Source of the DNA: Trichoplax adhaerens
Lineage: Eukaryota; Placozoa; Uniplacotomia; Trichoplacea; Trichoplacidae
Reading direction: 5' to 3'
NCBI RefSeq assembly: GCF_000150275.1
Contig: NW_002060944.1
Location: 8,704,159-8,768,158 of the forward strand
DNA length: 64,000 nucleotides
Shown: piece after piece, positions 13,448 through 23,791 of the stretch
Position numbering within the stretch: position 1 is the first letter of the stretch
Layout: every line of letters begins with the position of its first letter
Position numbers and translations under genes: made by a program
Notes under the pieces: model-generated
What the model was told of the DNA's origin: nothing
Database searches by the model: none
What the model saw: only the letters and a program-made list of their open reading frames with translations

Positions 13448-16400
13448 AGATATAATTGTAATATAGCAATAACTGTGTAGCTAGAGTAAATAATGATTCG
13501 ATATTCATGAACGTAATATTACACAAAATATGGATAGAGCATCCTTTGATCGATGATAATATATTAAGACCGTTCTTGTCAGGTACAAAGCAACTATCTT
13601 ACGAGGAATACTTTAGATCATGTATGCAAATGATATACGTACTGCACGGTATTGTATATTATAACTACCCTATACTGGCACAGTTTTTGTAAACTATCCA
13701 AAATTGTTGACACAATAATTAGATGGCTAAAATTTTCGATTTCTATGAATTGCATTGTTTTATTCATGTTAAGGTATGAATACTGCATTAGCACTGAGGA
13801 ATTTATTGTCAGCGATATTGAATGTCTACTGTATGATATTAGTGAAGTTAGATCTAAGTTCATACATTTACTACAGCATATTTTTTTTTATAATATATCA
13901 CAATAATAATCTTTACTAGTTATCTCAAATGGCCTACGGCTAGTGCAGTAAGATGTAGATTTAGTCACATCTGAAATCAAAAATTCCTGGTCTATTGAAT
14001 TTTTATATACTGTAGCTGCTCGATTAAGCCGTAATATATATATTCTACGAAAATTCTTGTTTCTTTCGATAGGTCGTCGAAATAAAGTAGGAGGAATGAC
14101 AGCCTCGAGTTGATATTTATTTCATTCCTTTATTCCAATGTTTCGCTTTGAATTTAATCCGAGCAAAATTTCATAATATATGCATGAGGTTGTGTGAATA
14201 TCCATCCAAAAAAGAATAAAATATCTAAATGATTCAATTATTTCTTAATTAAAAATCCGGCAACATCTTTGTATGGCGAATATAATATCATTTATCATAA
14301 TATAAAATTTTGCGATTCTCTTTTGTCGTCGATTATATTTCCAGTTACACATTAGCTATTAATGCTTAAAGATTACAAATTTTTTCAACTGAATTTCGTT
14401 ATGAAATATTCAATTTATTTTAATAGTACTTTATCCATTCCCACTATCGAAGTTTGAGACATTGTAAATATAATAAAATGTTGCCTTTATGATAGATAAT
14501 CATGAATTCATAAATTTTTTGCGATGAATAACTCTGCATAGTATGCTGAGATTTTCCGGGTAATAGAAGCAGATTTTTTACGCTCCGTTTTTACATTTTT
14601 TTCTATCGAGCTATATCCAAACTTAATCTTAGATTCCTTCTACTGATTATGCAAGAATAAATACTAATTATTCATAATAAATATTTACCAATTTGACAAA
14701 GATAGGGCTGAAATTTATTAAATTCTCGTTTTAGTAGTGCAGTATACCAGTATTTCAAAGTGTAGGTTTATAATTTTATAGTTCATATTATTAACCTATA
14801 GATAATTTGGAATATCCTGATTGTATCTACGCTGTTATTGAAAAATAGTTGTGTCTTTATGATACTCTGTCCCAATTACGAGATTTTAATTGGTTCGATA
14901 AAAATTTATGATGCAGTAAGGACATGGCAGAAATGTTTGTAGGTACATTACAGTACAGCACGTACACATGATTTCGAAAATTTTACATAATAATCCCAAG
15001 GTAGTGGGGTGTGAGTGACAAGGTAATAACGTATTTTCTATTTATTATTTTTATATTTGTGACGTTCTATAAATAAGTACTTATTTCAATAGAAATTTGT
15101 TAGCAGTGTGTAATAGAGCGTAAATCCAGTTTACTTCTATTTCGATCGGCGGAATCTATCTAACAAATCCCTTTACACCCCCTTATGATACTTGAAGCAC
15201 AGATGAAAAATATCCTTGACATTTGGCAGCGCACCTCAAATCATGATTATCAGCCATATGAATATTGATTAAGGTATTAAAAATAAAAAGGATCTAAATG
15301 AAGACTATAATAGTCAGGAATGAGATCGACATGAGAGATAAGTATTGATTCAGAACAGAAGTCATGAATTTAAAGGGTATAGCTCATATGATGCAATAAT
15401 GTAGCATAGCTGGTTGAATGGACGTCAATAACTTACCTAGTCGGCTGCCCTTGTCAATTGTATAGTTGCAGTATTTTATCAATTTATCTTGCAAAGTACA
15501 ATCGGGAACATGCACTACTGAAAAATCTTCTTTTAAGACTTCACGATGTGGAATTAGTGACCTTGAGGTTGAGTTATTTGGGCATTCATATGGGTGTACC
15601 GATTTTTAAACTGATAGCAATAGTTTAAAAACAAAATATTGGTGCTGAGTGATTTAGGAGAACAAGTTGACCGTATACTAGTGTACAGCCACTGCATATT
15701 TTTATTACTGTACTAGTACTACAGATTACGGTTTACAAATACGATACGCATTACGCCGTTATAATTAATAGTGAGTAGAAATATATGATAATTTGTTTAT
15801 TTAATATAATTATGTAAATTTATGATTGCGCAATTTGCATTTGTATCTAAGTATAGAAGTACAATTTGCCTTGCATATTTTCTTATACAGTAAAATTTAA
15901 AATTTTAAGATTATCTTTATTACCATTGTCAGTAGATCAGTGTCACCGTAAATTCTTTAACATATGCTTTAACATGCTTTTGATTAATTAATATGATCAA
16001 TAAGACTGTACCTCGTCGGCTCGAGTGATGCTTTCAGCAAAGTCTTGCGAACACTATTAACTGTAATCGGCGATCCAATTTAAAATTGTTTCAGTTTTAT
16101 CGCAAATCATAATTTACAATGTAATGTTTATAAACATAGCAGTAAAAATAATAACTTTGGTTTTATCATTGTTTCTACTGATGGCAATAAATGAGAGTTG
16201 ATTATATGAGACTAACTTTCTTTTTTACTCGTATTTATTACGGTAATTTGCAAAATAATAGATTTATCAATTATGTTTTGACGCGGATTACAGTAAGATG
16301 AGATTCCCCACGTATCGCTTGACATTTTATGGTAATTATGTATCTCCTAAAATTCTATTTATTCTACTTTAGCTAATTAACGGCAATAAATAATTTAATG

Positions 16401-16469
16401 TAATGCAACTACTGTACTTAATAGGATTATACTTAATACGGTATAGAAAGTGATAATAATTCTCAATAG
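13448..16469. other. Intergenic, no gene recognised
   Basis: About 3 kb without a recognisable exon. Short open frames at 13507-13906 overlap each other on both strands and show no domain. The right end, from about 15790, resembles sequence near 17965 and belongs to the segmental duplication described separately. Confidence 0.5.
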
Positions 16470-17393
16470 CTATGCCTTATTAGTACGATTTAGAAGATTT
16501 TGAATGAGTGTTGCGAGGTTATGAGCACAGCGACGATCGAATCGAAAGAATAGTTCAGGCTCTAGTATTTCGAACTCTGATAGTAGTAATTGATTTTGAG
16601 AGTCGTATATAGCATCTACTCGAGCGTAAGCCGGTTTAGTCCTGCATTTCTCTACAACATTTTCGGCAAAATGACGTTCCTGATCCGATGCAGTATATGG
16701 AAAGACATACCCTCCATAGTCGTCTTGAATCTTAAATTCTCCTTTTTTAGCTACTTTAAGTACACTATGAGTTAGTTTACCATCGATGACCACAAAGGAC
16801 ATTTCGCCTTTTGTAGTATAAGCTTCCATAAATGGCTGGGCAAGCAATTCCTTCTGTGATATCAAATCTGTGAGAATACTCTTGTATTCATCGATTTCAT
16901 CGCGTTTTATCTTGAAAGTATTTTTGGCAGCAGCTGACACAGCCGGTTTAACGACTATAGTTTGTGTCTGGAGTTTATTAAAGATATTATCAATATTTCT
17001 TAGATCATTATTGCATAATTTTATCGTTTCCACGATAGGAATTTTCTTTTCTTGGAATTCAAATAAGTAATTTTTGTCTATATTCCACAAGCATAGATCT
17101 GCTGAATTAATTAAAATCGTCTTTTTCTCTGTTAGATGTATCCATTCTTTAAAACTTTCCCAATAATCGGAATAGTTCCATGTAGAGCGAATGATAGCAC
17201 AGCGTACAGTCTCCCATTCGAATGGAATATCCCAAGCAACACGTATTGCAGTTAATCCCACATTTCTTAGGCAATGGATGAGTAAGCTTTCTTCAAATCT
17301 AGACTGGATACGGTAGAAATCGTGATCGGGTAAATCTTGAAACCGGCTACTGTTACAAGATTCGGTTACAATTGCTACGTCAATCATTGTCAT
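16470..17393 (-). CDS. ATP-grasp superfamily protein, bacterial type (copy 1)
   Basis: Intronless gene for 307 residues. It resembles bacterial ATP-grasp proteins of the prokaryotic glutathione synthetase/DcsG-like group, which join a carboxylate to an amine through an acyl-phosphate. Features of that group are RSTWNY (69-74), WNIDKNYL (103-110), the ATP-binding lysine region VVKPAVSA (147-154), GEMSFVVI with Glu197, YGGYV (226-230), RVDAIY (258-263) and the acidic metal-site segment EFEILEPELFF (273-283). There is no signal peptide or membrane segment, so it is probably cytosolic. Length matches the bacterial family. The lack of introns next to genes with 5-27 exons and the bacterial look suggest horizontal transfer; that is an inference. 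The substrate is unknown. The alternative second Met (residue 3) is equally possible. Confidence 0.85.
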   Translation of the reverse strand: MTMIDVAIVTESCNSSRFQDLPDHDFYRIQSRFEESLLIHCLRNVGLTAIRVAWDIPFEWETVRCAIIRSTWNYSDYWESFKEWIHLTEKKTILINSADLCLWNIDKNYLFEFQEKKIPIVETIKLCNNDLRNIDNIFNKLQTQTIVVKPAVSAAAKNTFKIKRDEIDEYKSILTDLISQKELLAQPFMEAYTTKGEMSFVVIDGKLTHSVLKVAKKGEFKIQDDYGGYVFPYTASDQERHFAENVVEKCRTKPAYARVDAIYDSQNQLLLSEFEILEPELFFRFDRRCAHNLATLIQNLLNRTNKA

Positions 17394-17675
17394 TCACGAT
17401 TCGTTTTCTTTTTCCTACACAATATTTCGACAATCAAATACTACGGTGCTACACTAGTTAATTAATTAAGTTAAGCCTTCCAGCGCTTAGTACTATCCTT
17501 AAGAAGAAATTTTTCAAAAACTAAGCGATTTTTTTAGCTTTAAAACCTTGCAAAGGAATAATGGATAGTGCTGGAACTGCAGGATAATGTCCATCTTGTG
17601 CGTTATTCGAAGACGGTTCGTTTGGAACCACTTTCATACCGGGTAAAATTTATTGTTTATATATAACAGGCTGGC

Positions 17676-17796
17676 GTTACCGACGTTGGCTGTAACATAT
17701 TGTGTTATTATATAATTACGGTATGCTAGTCCTATAATTATAATCCGTGGCGTGGCTAACAGACTGTGACTAATAGCGATGTTGGCCGTAACATAT
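17676..17796. repeat. Dispersed ACCGAC-TTGGC-GTAACATAT motif, two copies
   Basis: GTTACCGACGTTGGCTGTAA starts at 17676, and a second copy with GATGTTGGCCGTAACATAT is at 17778-17796. The same block, ATTACCGACATTGGCCGTAA, lies at 50389 in a palindrome cluster. A nearby TATGCTAGTC is also shared (17723 and about 50436). This is a short dispersed repeat located between the two ATP-grasp units. Confidence 0.65.
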
Positions 17797-18373
17797 TGTG
17801 TTGTATCACACCAGCTTGCAAGAACCTGCTACTTCTCATCGCTGGAACAGCTCTATCCGTTCTCTTGTCCAAATTGAATATAATAATTAAATTTCATGCA
17901 GTGTCAGCCTTGTGTAGTGACAGGTATTTGCAAGCAAGGGTAAGTACCGTCCTGGACCATGATACAGTGTAAAAGAATAATTTGCTTCGCATATTTCCTT
18001 ATACCGTAATATTATTTAACTTCAGGGCTAATCATATTAATTATATAATTTTTCATCATTGTCAGAAGGATCAAAGATGGAAAGTAGCAGTCATGATTTT
18101 ATTATTGCATCGAATGATGACGGCAATAAGTATCAATTTATAATTACTTTGTTTACGCAGTTACTCAAAAGTTACTTGAAATTGATTTTATTTAAGTACG
18201 GAAATACAGAGTATGCAATAACTATGCATTCATCTTTCATTATAATTTACGCTGCATATCTATAGACTTGAATCAAACTATTATACGTAAACTATAATTT
18301 AAGATACTGCAACTACTTTGTATGATTATACTTTATATCGTGTGTAGAGTGATAATTATTCTCAATAGTTACT

Positions 18374-19300
18374 TTATACCTTATTAGTACGATTAAGAAT
18401 ATTTCGAATAACTGTTGCGAGGTTATCTGCACATCGTCGATCGAATCGAAAGAATAGTTCAGGCTCTAGTAGTTCGATCTCCGTTAAAAATAATTGATTT
18501 TGAGAGTCGTATATAGCATCTACTCGAGCGTAAGCCGGTTTAGTCCTGCATTTCTCCACAACATTTTCGGCAAAGTGACGTTCTTGATCCGATGCAGTAT
18601 ACGGAAAGACATACCCTCCATAGTCGTCTTGAATCTTAAATTCTCCTTTTTTAGCTACTTTAAGTACACTATGAGTTAGTTTGCCATCGATGACCATGAA
18701 GGACATTTCGCCTTTTGTAGTGTAAGTTTCCATAAATGGCTGGGCAAGCAATTCTTTCTGTGATATTAAGTCTGTGAGAACACTGTTGTATTCATCGATT
18801 TCATCGCGTTTAATCTTGAAAGTATTTTTGGCAGTTGCTGACACAGCCGGTTTAATAACTATCGTTTGTGTTTGAAGTTTATTAAAAATATTATCCGCAT
18901 TTTTGAGATCAGAATTGTTCAATTTTATCGTTTCCACGATAGGAATTTTCTTTTCTTGTAATTCAAATAAGTAATTTTTGTCTATATTCCACAAGCATAG
19001 ATCTGCTGAATTAATTAAAATGGTCTTTTTCTCTACTGTACGTATCCAATTTTCAAAACTTTCCAAGTTATCGATATAATTCCATGTAGAGCGAATGATC
19101 GCGCAGCGTACAGTCTCCCATTCGAATGGAATATCCCATGCAACACGTATTGCAGTTAATCCCACATTTCTTAAGCAATGGATGAGTAAGCTTTCTTCAT
19201 ATCTGGTCTGGATACGTGCAAAATCATCATCTGGTATATCCTGAAATCGGCTACTGTTGCAAGATTCGGTTACAATGGCAACGTCAATCATCATTGACAA
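18374..19300 (-). CDS. ATP-grasp superfamily protein, bacterial type (copy 2)
   Basis: Intronless 308-residue paralogue of the gene at 16470-17393; by eye roughly nine in ten residues are identical. All the family motifs are kept: RSTWNY, WNIDKNYL, the lysine segment VIKPAVSA, YGGYV, RVDAIY and the C-terminal acidic ELLEPELFF. Differences cluster in the region after RSTWNY and near residues 125-135, plus EFEI changed to EIEL in the metal-site segment. Both reading frames are intact, so both copies are probably functional. It has one more residue at the start (MSMMIDVAIV against MTMIDVAIV). The same inferences on transfer and unknown substrate apply. Confidence 0.85.
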   Translation of the reverse strand: MSMMIDVAIVTESCNSSRFQDIPDDDFARIQTRYEESLLIHCLRNVGLTAIRVAWDIPFEWETVRCAIIRSTWNYIDNLESFENWIRTVEKKTILINSADLCLWNIDKNYLFELQEKKIPIVETIKLNNSDLKNADNIFNKLQTQTIVIKPAVSATAKNTFKIKRDEIDEYNSVLTDLISQKELLAQPFMETYTTKGEMSFMVIDGKLTHSVLKVAKKGEFKIQDDYGGYVFPYTASDQERHFAENVVEKCRTKPAYARVDAIYDSQNQLFLTEIELLEPELFFRFDRRCADNLATVIRNILNRTNKV

Positions 19301-19912
19301 TTTATCTTTTTTAGCTCTACGCGTATTTCACAATCAAAACACTACAGTATTGCTCTAGTTCAACAAGAACGCGTCTAGAAATCATTCAACTGCGAGCAAT
19401 CGTACAGTACAACAGAGGATTAGCAGTTTATTTCATTTATTCTATAGCACAGTTCACTTTGCAGACAACTTGACGGATACTTGGTTGCACACAGTAAGTC
19501 AAAAAGTAGATCATTGGAGTTTTGCTGACTGGTGGCTAACAGTAGCTAGGGACGACAACTAGTCGTGCCCAGCGGGAAGGAAAATGGATCACGATGAACT
19601 CTGCATAGCTCATACAGTACAATATGGAGCTTGCTGCCACTATTGTTATACAAAATACAGTACAGTATTGCATAAAGTTGCATCACTTGCTTTTACTATG
19701 ACAACATACAGTACGTACAGTACCGTAAGCCTCAACGGTACAGTACTCGAAAATTGAATGGAATACTGTACTGTGGCCGACAACTGAGCGCTGACCACGC
19801 TGACAATATTCTGAGTACTATATATTCACTGCCACCAGCCTCCTGTAGTCTTGGCAATCTTCTAGATAGATCGAGTGACATGATTTATTAGGGATTTGTG
19901 GATGTCCGACAG

Positions 19913-20245
19913 ACAGGTTAGGAAGACATATATCTAGGAGTACATATCTTCCTAACCTATCCAATTATATATGATTATATTGATTTAAATTATTGTTCTT
20001 AATTGATAATAAATAGTGAGTCTATGTTGTCATGTACTATAGATTGTTATGCTATAATGTTTATTGCCATGTACGATCGGACAGGTTAGGAAGACATGTA
20101 TCTTGGGGAGTACATGTCTTCCAACTTGTCAGATTATATTTATTTAATAATAAAATAATTGTTCGTTATTACTAATCAATAAATGATGAGCCTATGTAGC
20201 CATGCAGATTGTTATGCTATAATATTGATTGTAATGTGGATACTA
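19913..20245. repeat. Two tandem units, each with a hairpin
   Basis: Two units of about 165 nt begin at 19913 and 20081. Each opens with an inverted repeat, ACAGGTTAGGAAGACAT followed about 10-15 nt later by its approximate complement (ATCTTCCTAACCTAT in unit 1, ATGTCTTCCAACTTGT in unit 2). Each ends in a shared ATTGTTATGCTATAAT. Both stems are maintained although some bases differ, so the pairing seems conserved. No known RNA family was recognised. Confidence 0.7.
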
Positions 20246-21823
20246 ATATCAGGAAGATAAATTTGGGTTTGCTCATTTTACTGATATACTAAGTACCGTA
20301 TTTTGTGAACATGAGGAATTAATTGAGGTTCATTAAATGCAAGCTGTGCGAGCTGTACTTACTGGATATCATTAGTGCGATTTTACCAGCACAGTCACAA
20401 CGGCTGTCTGACAAACAGTTTCATCGATCTGCAAGATCCGCTCAGATGATATTTTCATCGCCAATACTGTTTGCATGCATGTTAGTGAATAAATGGCCTG
20501 TATTGATGAATGATGAAGTCTTTGACTAGTTATAACTTTCGCAATCGTCATAAATACAACTGAGTCCTCTAGAAGTATGGCAATACTCATACCATGATAT
20601 TTACTGTACTGCATAAGTGCATATTAGTGCTCTGTAATCCCACTTGGACTAAATCTCACTAATCGTTACTACGTGTACAGTGCATTTATTCATAACTTCG
20701 GTACAATCGGATACTCAAATTATTTTATGGGTGACCAATATACATGCTCGTATAGAGTGTAGATAAATAGTAATAAAATAAAATTATAATCATTCATTAA
20801 CTGTGAGTCAGTGATAAATTAGACAGTAAAGTACAAGTACTGTACGAGTGTACAGACGAGTATGATATAGTTACTGTAGTAAGCGAACGTATGAGCGCAT
20901 GATAAATCAGCACTTACTTCCAAACCTGCTTCGGGGTTTTATTGCACATCTCAATCAAGATGCAGTACAGTACTATACTATTAAGCATAGGAGTAACGAT
21001 CTCAGTTTTGCTATTATTATACATGAATTCGAAATCGTTACACCGATAATTGCAAGATTTCAAGACATTACTTGGTGAAAACAGGATTTTTACCGAGGAT
21101 AGTACATCAATTAGGCCATTCTTAATTAAAATATATAGCAACAACGATATCAGATAATGATAAGTAGATAACCATTGCAAATTTGAATAGACCTGAAACG
21201 TATACAGTACATACTCAGCAACTACTGTACTGAACATACGTGGAGATGGTACAGTAGTACAGCAAATTGTAACTATGTAGTAACGAATTCAAAGCAAAGA
21301 CATACAAAAATACATTGTATCTAATTATTGTTCTGTATTCTGCAACTTCCAACTACCAGTAAATTATGCAGTATTAAGCAGAGTTATAAGCTTGAATAAT
21401 GAACTTATAAGATAATGATATAATTGAGGAAAACATAATAACGTGAGACAATACTGGCTGCAATGCATATGTTTCGAATGGCGACGTATGGCATAGTACC
21501 ATCAGTAAGCCATCAGTCAGTTACTTCACATCACCGGTTACTGCAGTATAGTGTTCATCAGTGCGCAATGGCTTTACATACAGTAGTTGCAAGAAAGACC
21601 TATCCGTGCAGCATTGCATGCTGATTCAATCCATTTTACTAAATATTCTGCTTTACAAGGTATTACATATGTGTCAATCAAATTGTGTTATCACTTATTC
21701 ATCATCTACTACAACTGTATCACTACTTCATAACCCCTATTTGCAAAATCGGAAAGCCGACTATTTTACAAATAGAAGAAAAAATTTGTCGCTATTAAAA
21801 ATTGCAACTAACTATGAATGCAT
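20246..21823. other. Intergenic, no gene recognised
   Basis: No convincing exon. Several short open frames overlap on both strands (20323-20614, 20914-21237, 21561-21833) without domains. Scattered GTACAGTA-type pieces related to the repeat clusters at 22.4 and 28.5 kb are present. Confidence 0.45.
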
Positions 21824-22216
21824 TTATTTTTGAGGTTGTCCACTTTCCAGTCCTAATTGCTTGAACATACATTCATCATAAGCACGCTGAGAGGGCCGAC
21901 AATATTCAAATTCGTGATTATTGTGATCTAAGCAAGTCCAGTGTTTAGTAAAGTCTTCTCTACAACTGGCGTTGACTTTTTTAAAGAATTCAACAGCACA
22001 TTCGCTTACGCGGCGTCCTTGAGGCAAGCACTTTCTTGGATCGGTGGTTTCGTAGCGACATAACATAAATTCGTGGTTGGGCTTGTCACAATAATTTCCA
22101 TAATGGTACGCTGCTGCGGCGAGTACGGCCGACGTTACATTGACTTCTTCCACTACCAAGTCTGACACTGGAACATCTCTTGTAGAACTCATAACGACTA
22201 TTTCAGATCTTGACAC
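21824..22216 (-). CDS. NDUFA8: NADH dehydrogenase (complex I) subunit NDUFA8
   Basis: Accessory subunit of mitochondrial complex I, found on the intermembrane-space side and folded by disulfide relay import. The 130-residue frame has four CX9C motifs, i.e. two CHCH hairpins: CDKPNHEFMLC, CLPQGRRVSEC, CREDFTKHWTC and CRPSQRAYDEC. The N-terminal segment (EEVNVTSAVLAAAAYHYG, then CDKPN) matches the animal NDUFA8 signature. The second Met (at 22192) would give an N-terminus closer in length to vertebrate proteins and may be the true start. The protein stops shortly after the last CX9C, so it lacks the C-terminal extension of about 40 residues known from vertebrates; a further 3' exon is possible but I did not find one. 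Confidence 0.9.
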   Translation of the reverse strand: MSRSEIVVMSSTRDVPVSDLVVEEVNVTSAVLAAAAYHYGNYCDKPNHEFMLCRYETTDPRKCLPQGRRVSECAVEFFKKVNASCREDFTKHWTCLDHNNHEFEYCRPSQRAYDECMFKQLGLESGQPQK

Positions 22217-22429
22217 AGCTAAATCACTCTTTGCTGTACGTTAGGCTTGTTCAGTATAGCACATAGGTTTAGAATGAACGACAGCATCCAATGAAGATAC
22301 TTTATTCCCAACTTTGCGCTGCTCTCGATTGCAGACCAGATTCTCAAGATGGCACTCGAAAGCGAGCGTTCTCCAAAGACAAGCGTGACGATGTCTGCAT
22401 CACTGTGTGCACTGCAGTGCCGTAGTTTC

Positions 22430-22870
22430 CACTGTACAATGTACCCTGTAGAGGCCAGGACTACAGTACTGTACTGTACTGTACAGTGCAAGAGGTAAAA
22501 GGAAAAAATTCCACATGAAACTGTACTGTACTGTACAGTACTGTACAGGGTTAGGGTTAGTACTGTGTAATTTGTAATTGACATACTGTACTGTACTGTA
22601 CACGCTGTAGGATTCTGAACCCAACACGCTAACATACTGTACTGTACTCGAACTGACGCCTGCGCACTTTGTCACTAAGAGTTTGTTGTAAATACAGTAC
22701 AGTAGATTATGCAGTTGCAGTGTTGCACAAATCCGTACAGTACTACTACACGGAGAAAGGATTCTGAACCCAACACGCTAACATACTGTACTGTACTGTA
22801 CTGTACAGTACACAACGTACAGTACAGTACAGTACTGTACAGTACATGTACGGTACTGTAGCCCTTATTA
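22430..22870. repeat. Palindromic GTACTGTAC repeat cluster with internal duplication
   Basis: Dense runs of the pentamers TACTG and TACAG, which read as palindromes such as GTACAGTACTGTAC. They are interspersed with unique spacers. One spacer, GATTCTGAACCCAACACGCT, occurs at about 22611 and 22758, and CGAACTGACGCCTGCGCA occurs at about 22649 and 22877, so a block of about 150-230 nt is duplicated. A short telomere-like GGGTTAGGGTTAG lies at 22548-22560. Open frames here rich in Y, S, T, V and Q are translations of the repeat and not genes. Confidence 0.85.
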
Positions 22871-23791
22871 CTGTACTCGAACTGACGCCTGCGCATTTTG
22901 TCACCAAGAGTTTGTTATTGATAAATTATGCAGTTGCCATAATTACGGTGGAGGAAAAAACTTCAGTTTGGTGTCTGCTCGCTCTTGTGCGTGAGAACTG
23001 TATAATGAATCATTTGAATCATCAAGTTAAAATAGACAGTACTCACAGTAGCAGGCTAACTGGTCGATGGCAATACGTGTATATCCTTTAGTGATAGGAT
23101 AGACAAACTGTCAAGTAGAATAAGTTGGTTCTTGCAGACGCATTGTACAGTATAGTTAGTAGACGTATACGTATTATCATTGAAAGTAATCATCACACAA
23201 AAATAGTAATAACGTCTTTTATGACGTTGAATGGTGAAAATTATTAGTTTCTCTCCAAGTTCTGTTACTAGCGAACATATTAGAAAAATTGGGCTCCAAG
23301 GCTTATAGCTGAGTGAAGAACTTAAGGTGATAGAGTAGCTAGCATTCAACTCAAAGTATTATTCAAAAAGATTGATGTTGATGCTACCATTTGGGAGTCA
23401 CGACATATTTGGCGATAAAATATTCGGCGGCTGATCGTTCCATTTATTGTTCAAATAACGCGAAAAGAAATAGCTACGGCAATTCTACAATCTACGCTGC
23501 TGGTAAAACCAAAATTCCGTGCAGATTGCTTTATTCTCAGTTGGCAAGTTGATATCACTAGCTAAGAAATCGAGATAGCTGATACATCACCTTGAATGAT
23601 CGATATTTATATGCTTTGGCAATTGCATCACATTGGCCTGAAACAGCATATCAGTAATTAAACAGCTTTGGGCAATCGCTCACCAGAAGTTAGCAAATTA
23701 ACATATTCCTAGTACAAGCTCCCATAAGTGTTTGAGTAACTACTTCTTGGACAAATCAATTGAAAAACTTAAAAATTTTACGGTATTTAAA
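22871..23791. other. Intergenic, divergent promoter region
   Basis: The space between NDUFA8 (minus) and IFT54 (plus) apart from the repeat. No exon was recognised. Promoters for both genes must lie in or near 22.2-23.8 kb, but no clear core element was identified. Confidence 0.4.

Larger units (their letters stand above)
15790..19300. repeat. Tandem segmental duplication carrying the ATP-grasp genes
   Basis: Two units of about 1.9 kb: roughly 15790-17393 and 17965-19300. The coding parts are close to identical. The downstream non-coding parts also match in patches, for example AATTTGCCTTGCATATTT near 15860 against AATTTGCTTCGCATATTT near 17977, and ATTGTCAG near 15924 and 18059. The duplication therefore copied a genomic block and not just an mRNA. 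The non-coding match is far more diverged than the coding match. Confidence 0.75.

Noticed and set aside
13507-13906. Three overlapping short open frames after the second GPCR
   Set aside because: They overlap on opposite strands and have no recognisable domain.
22219-22896. Overlapping minus-strand open frames rich in Tyr, Ser, Thr, Val and Gln
   Set aside because: They are translations of the GTACTGTAC repeat, in several frames at once.
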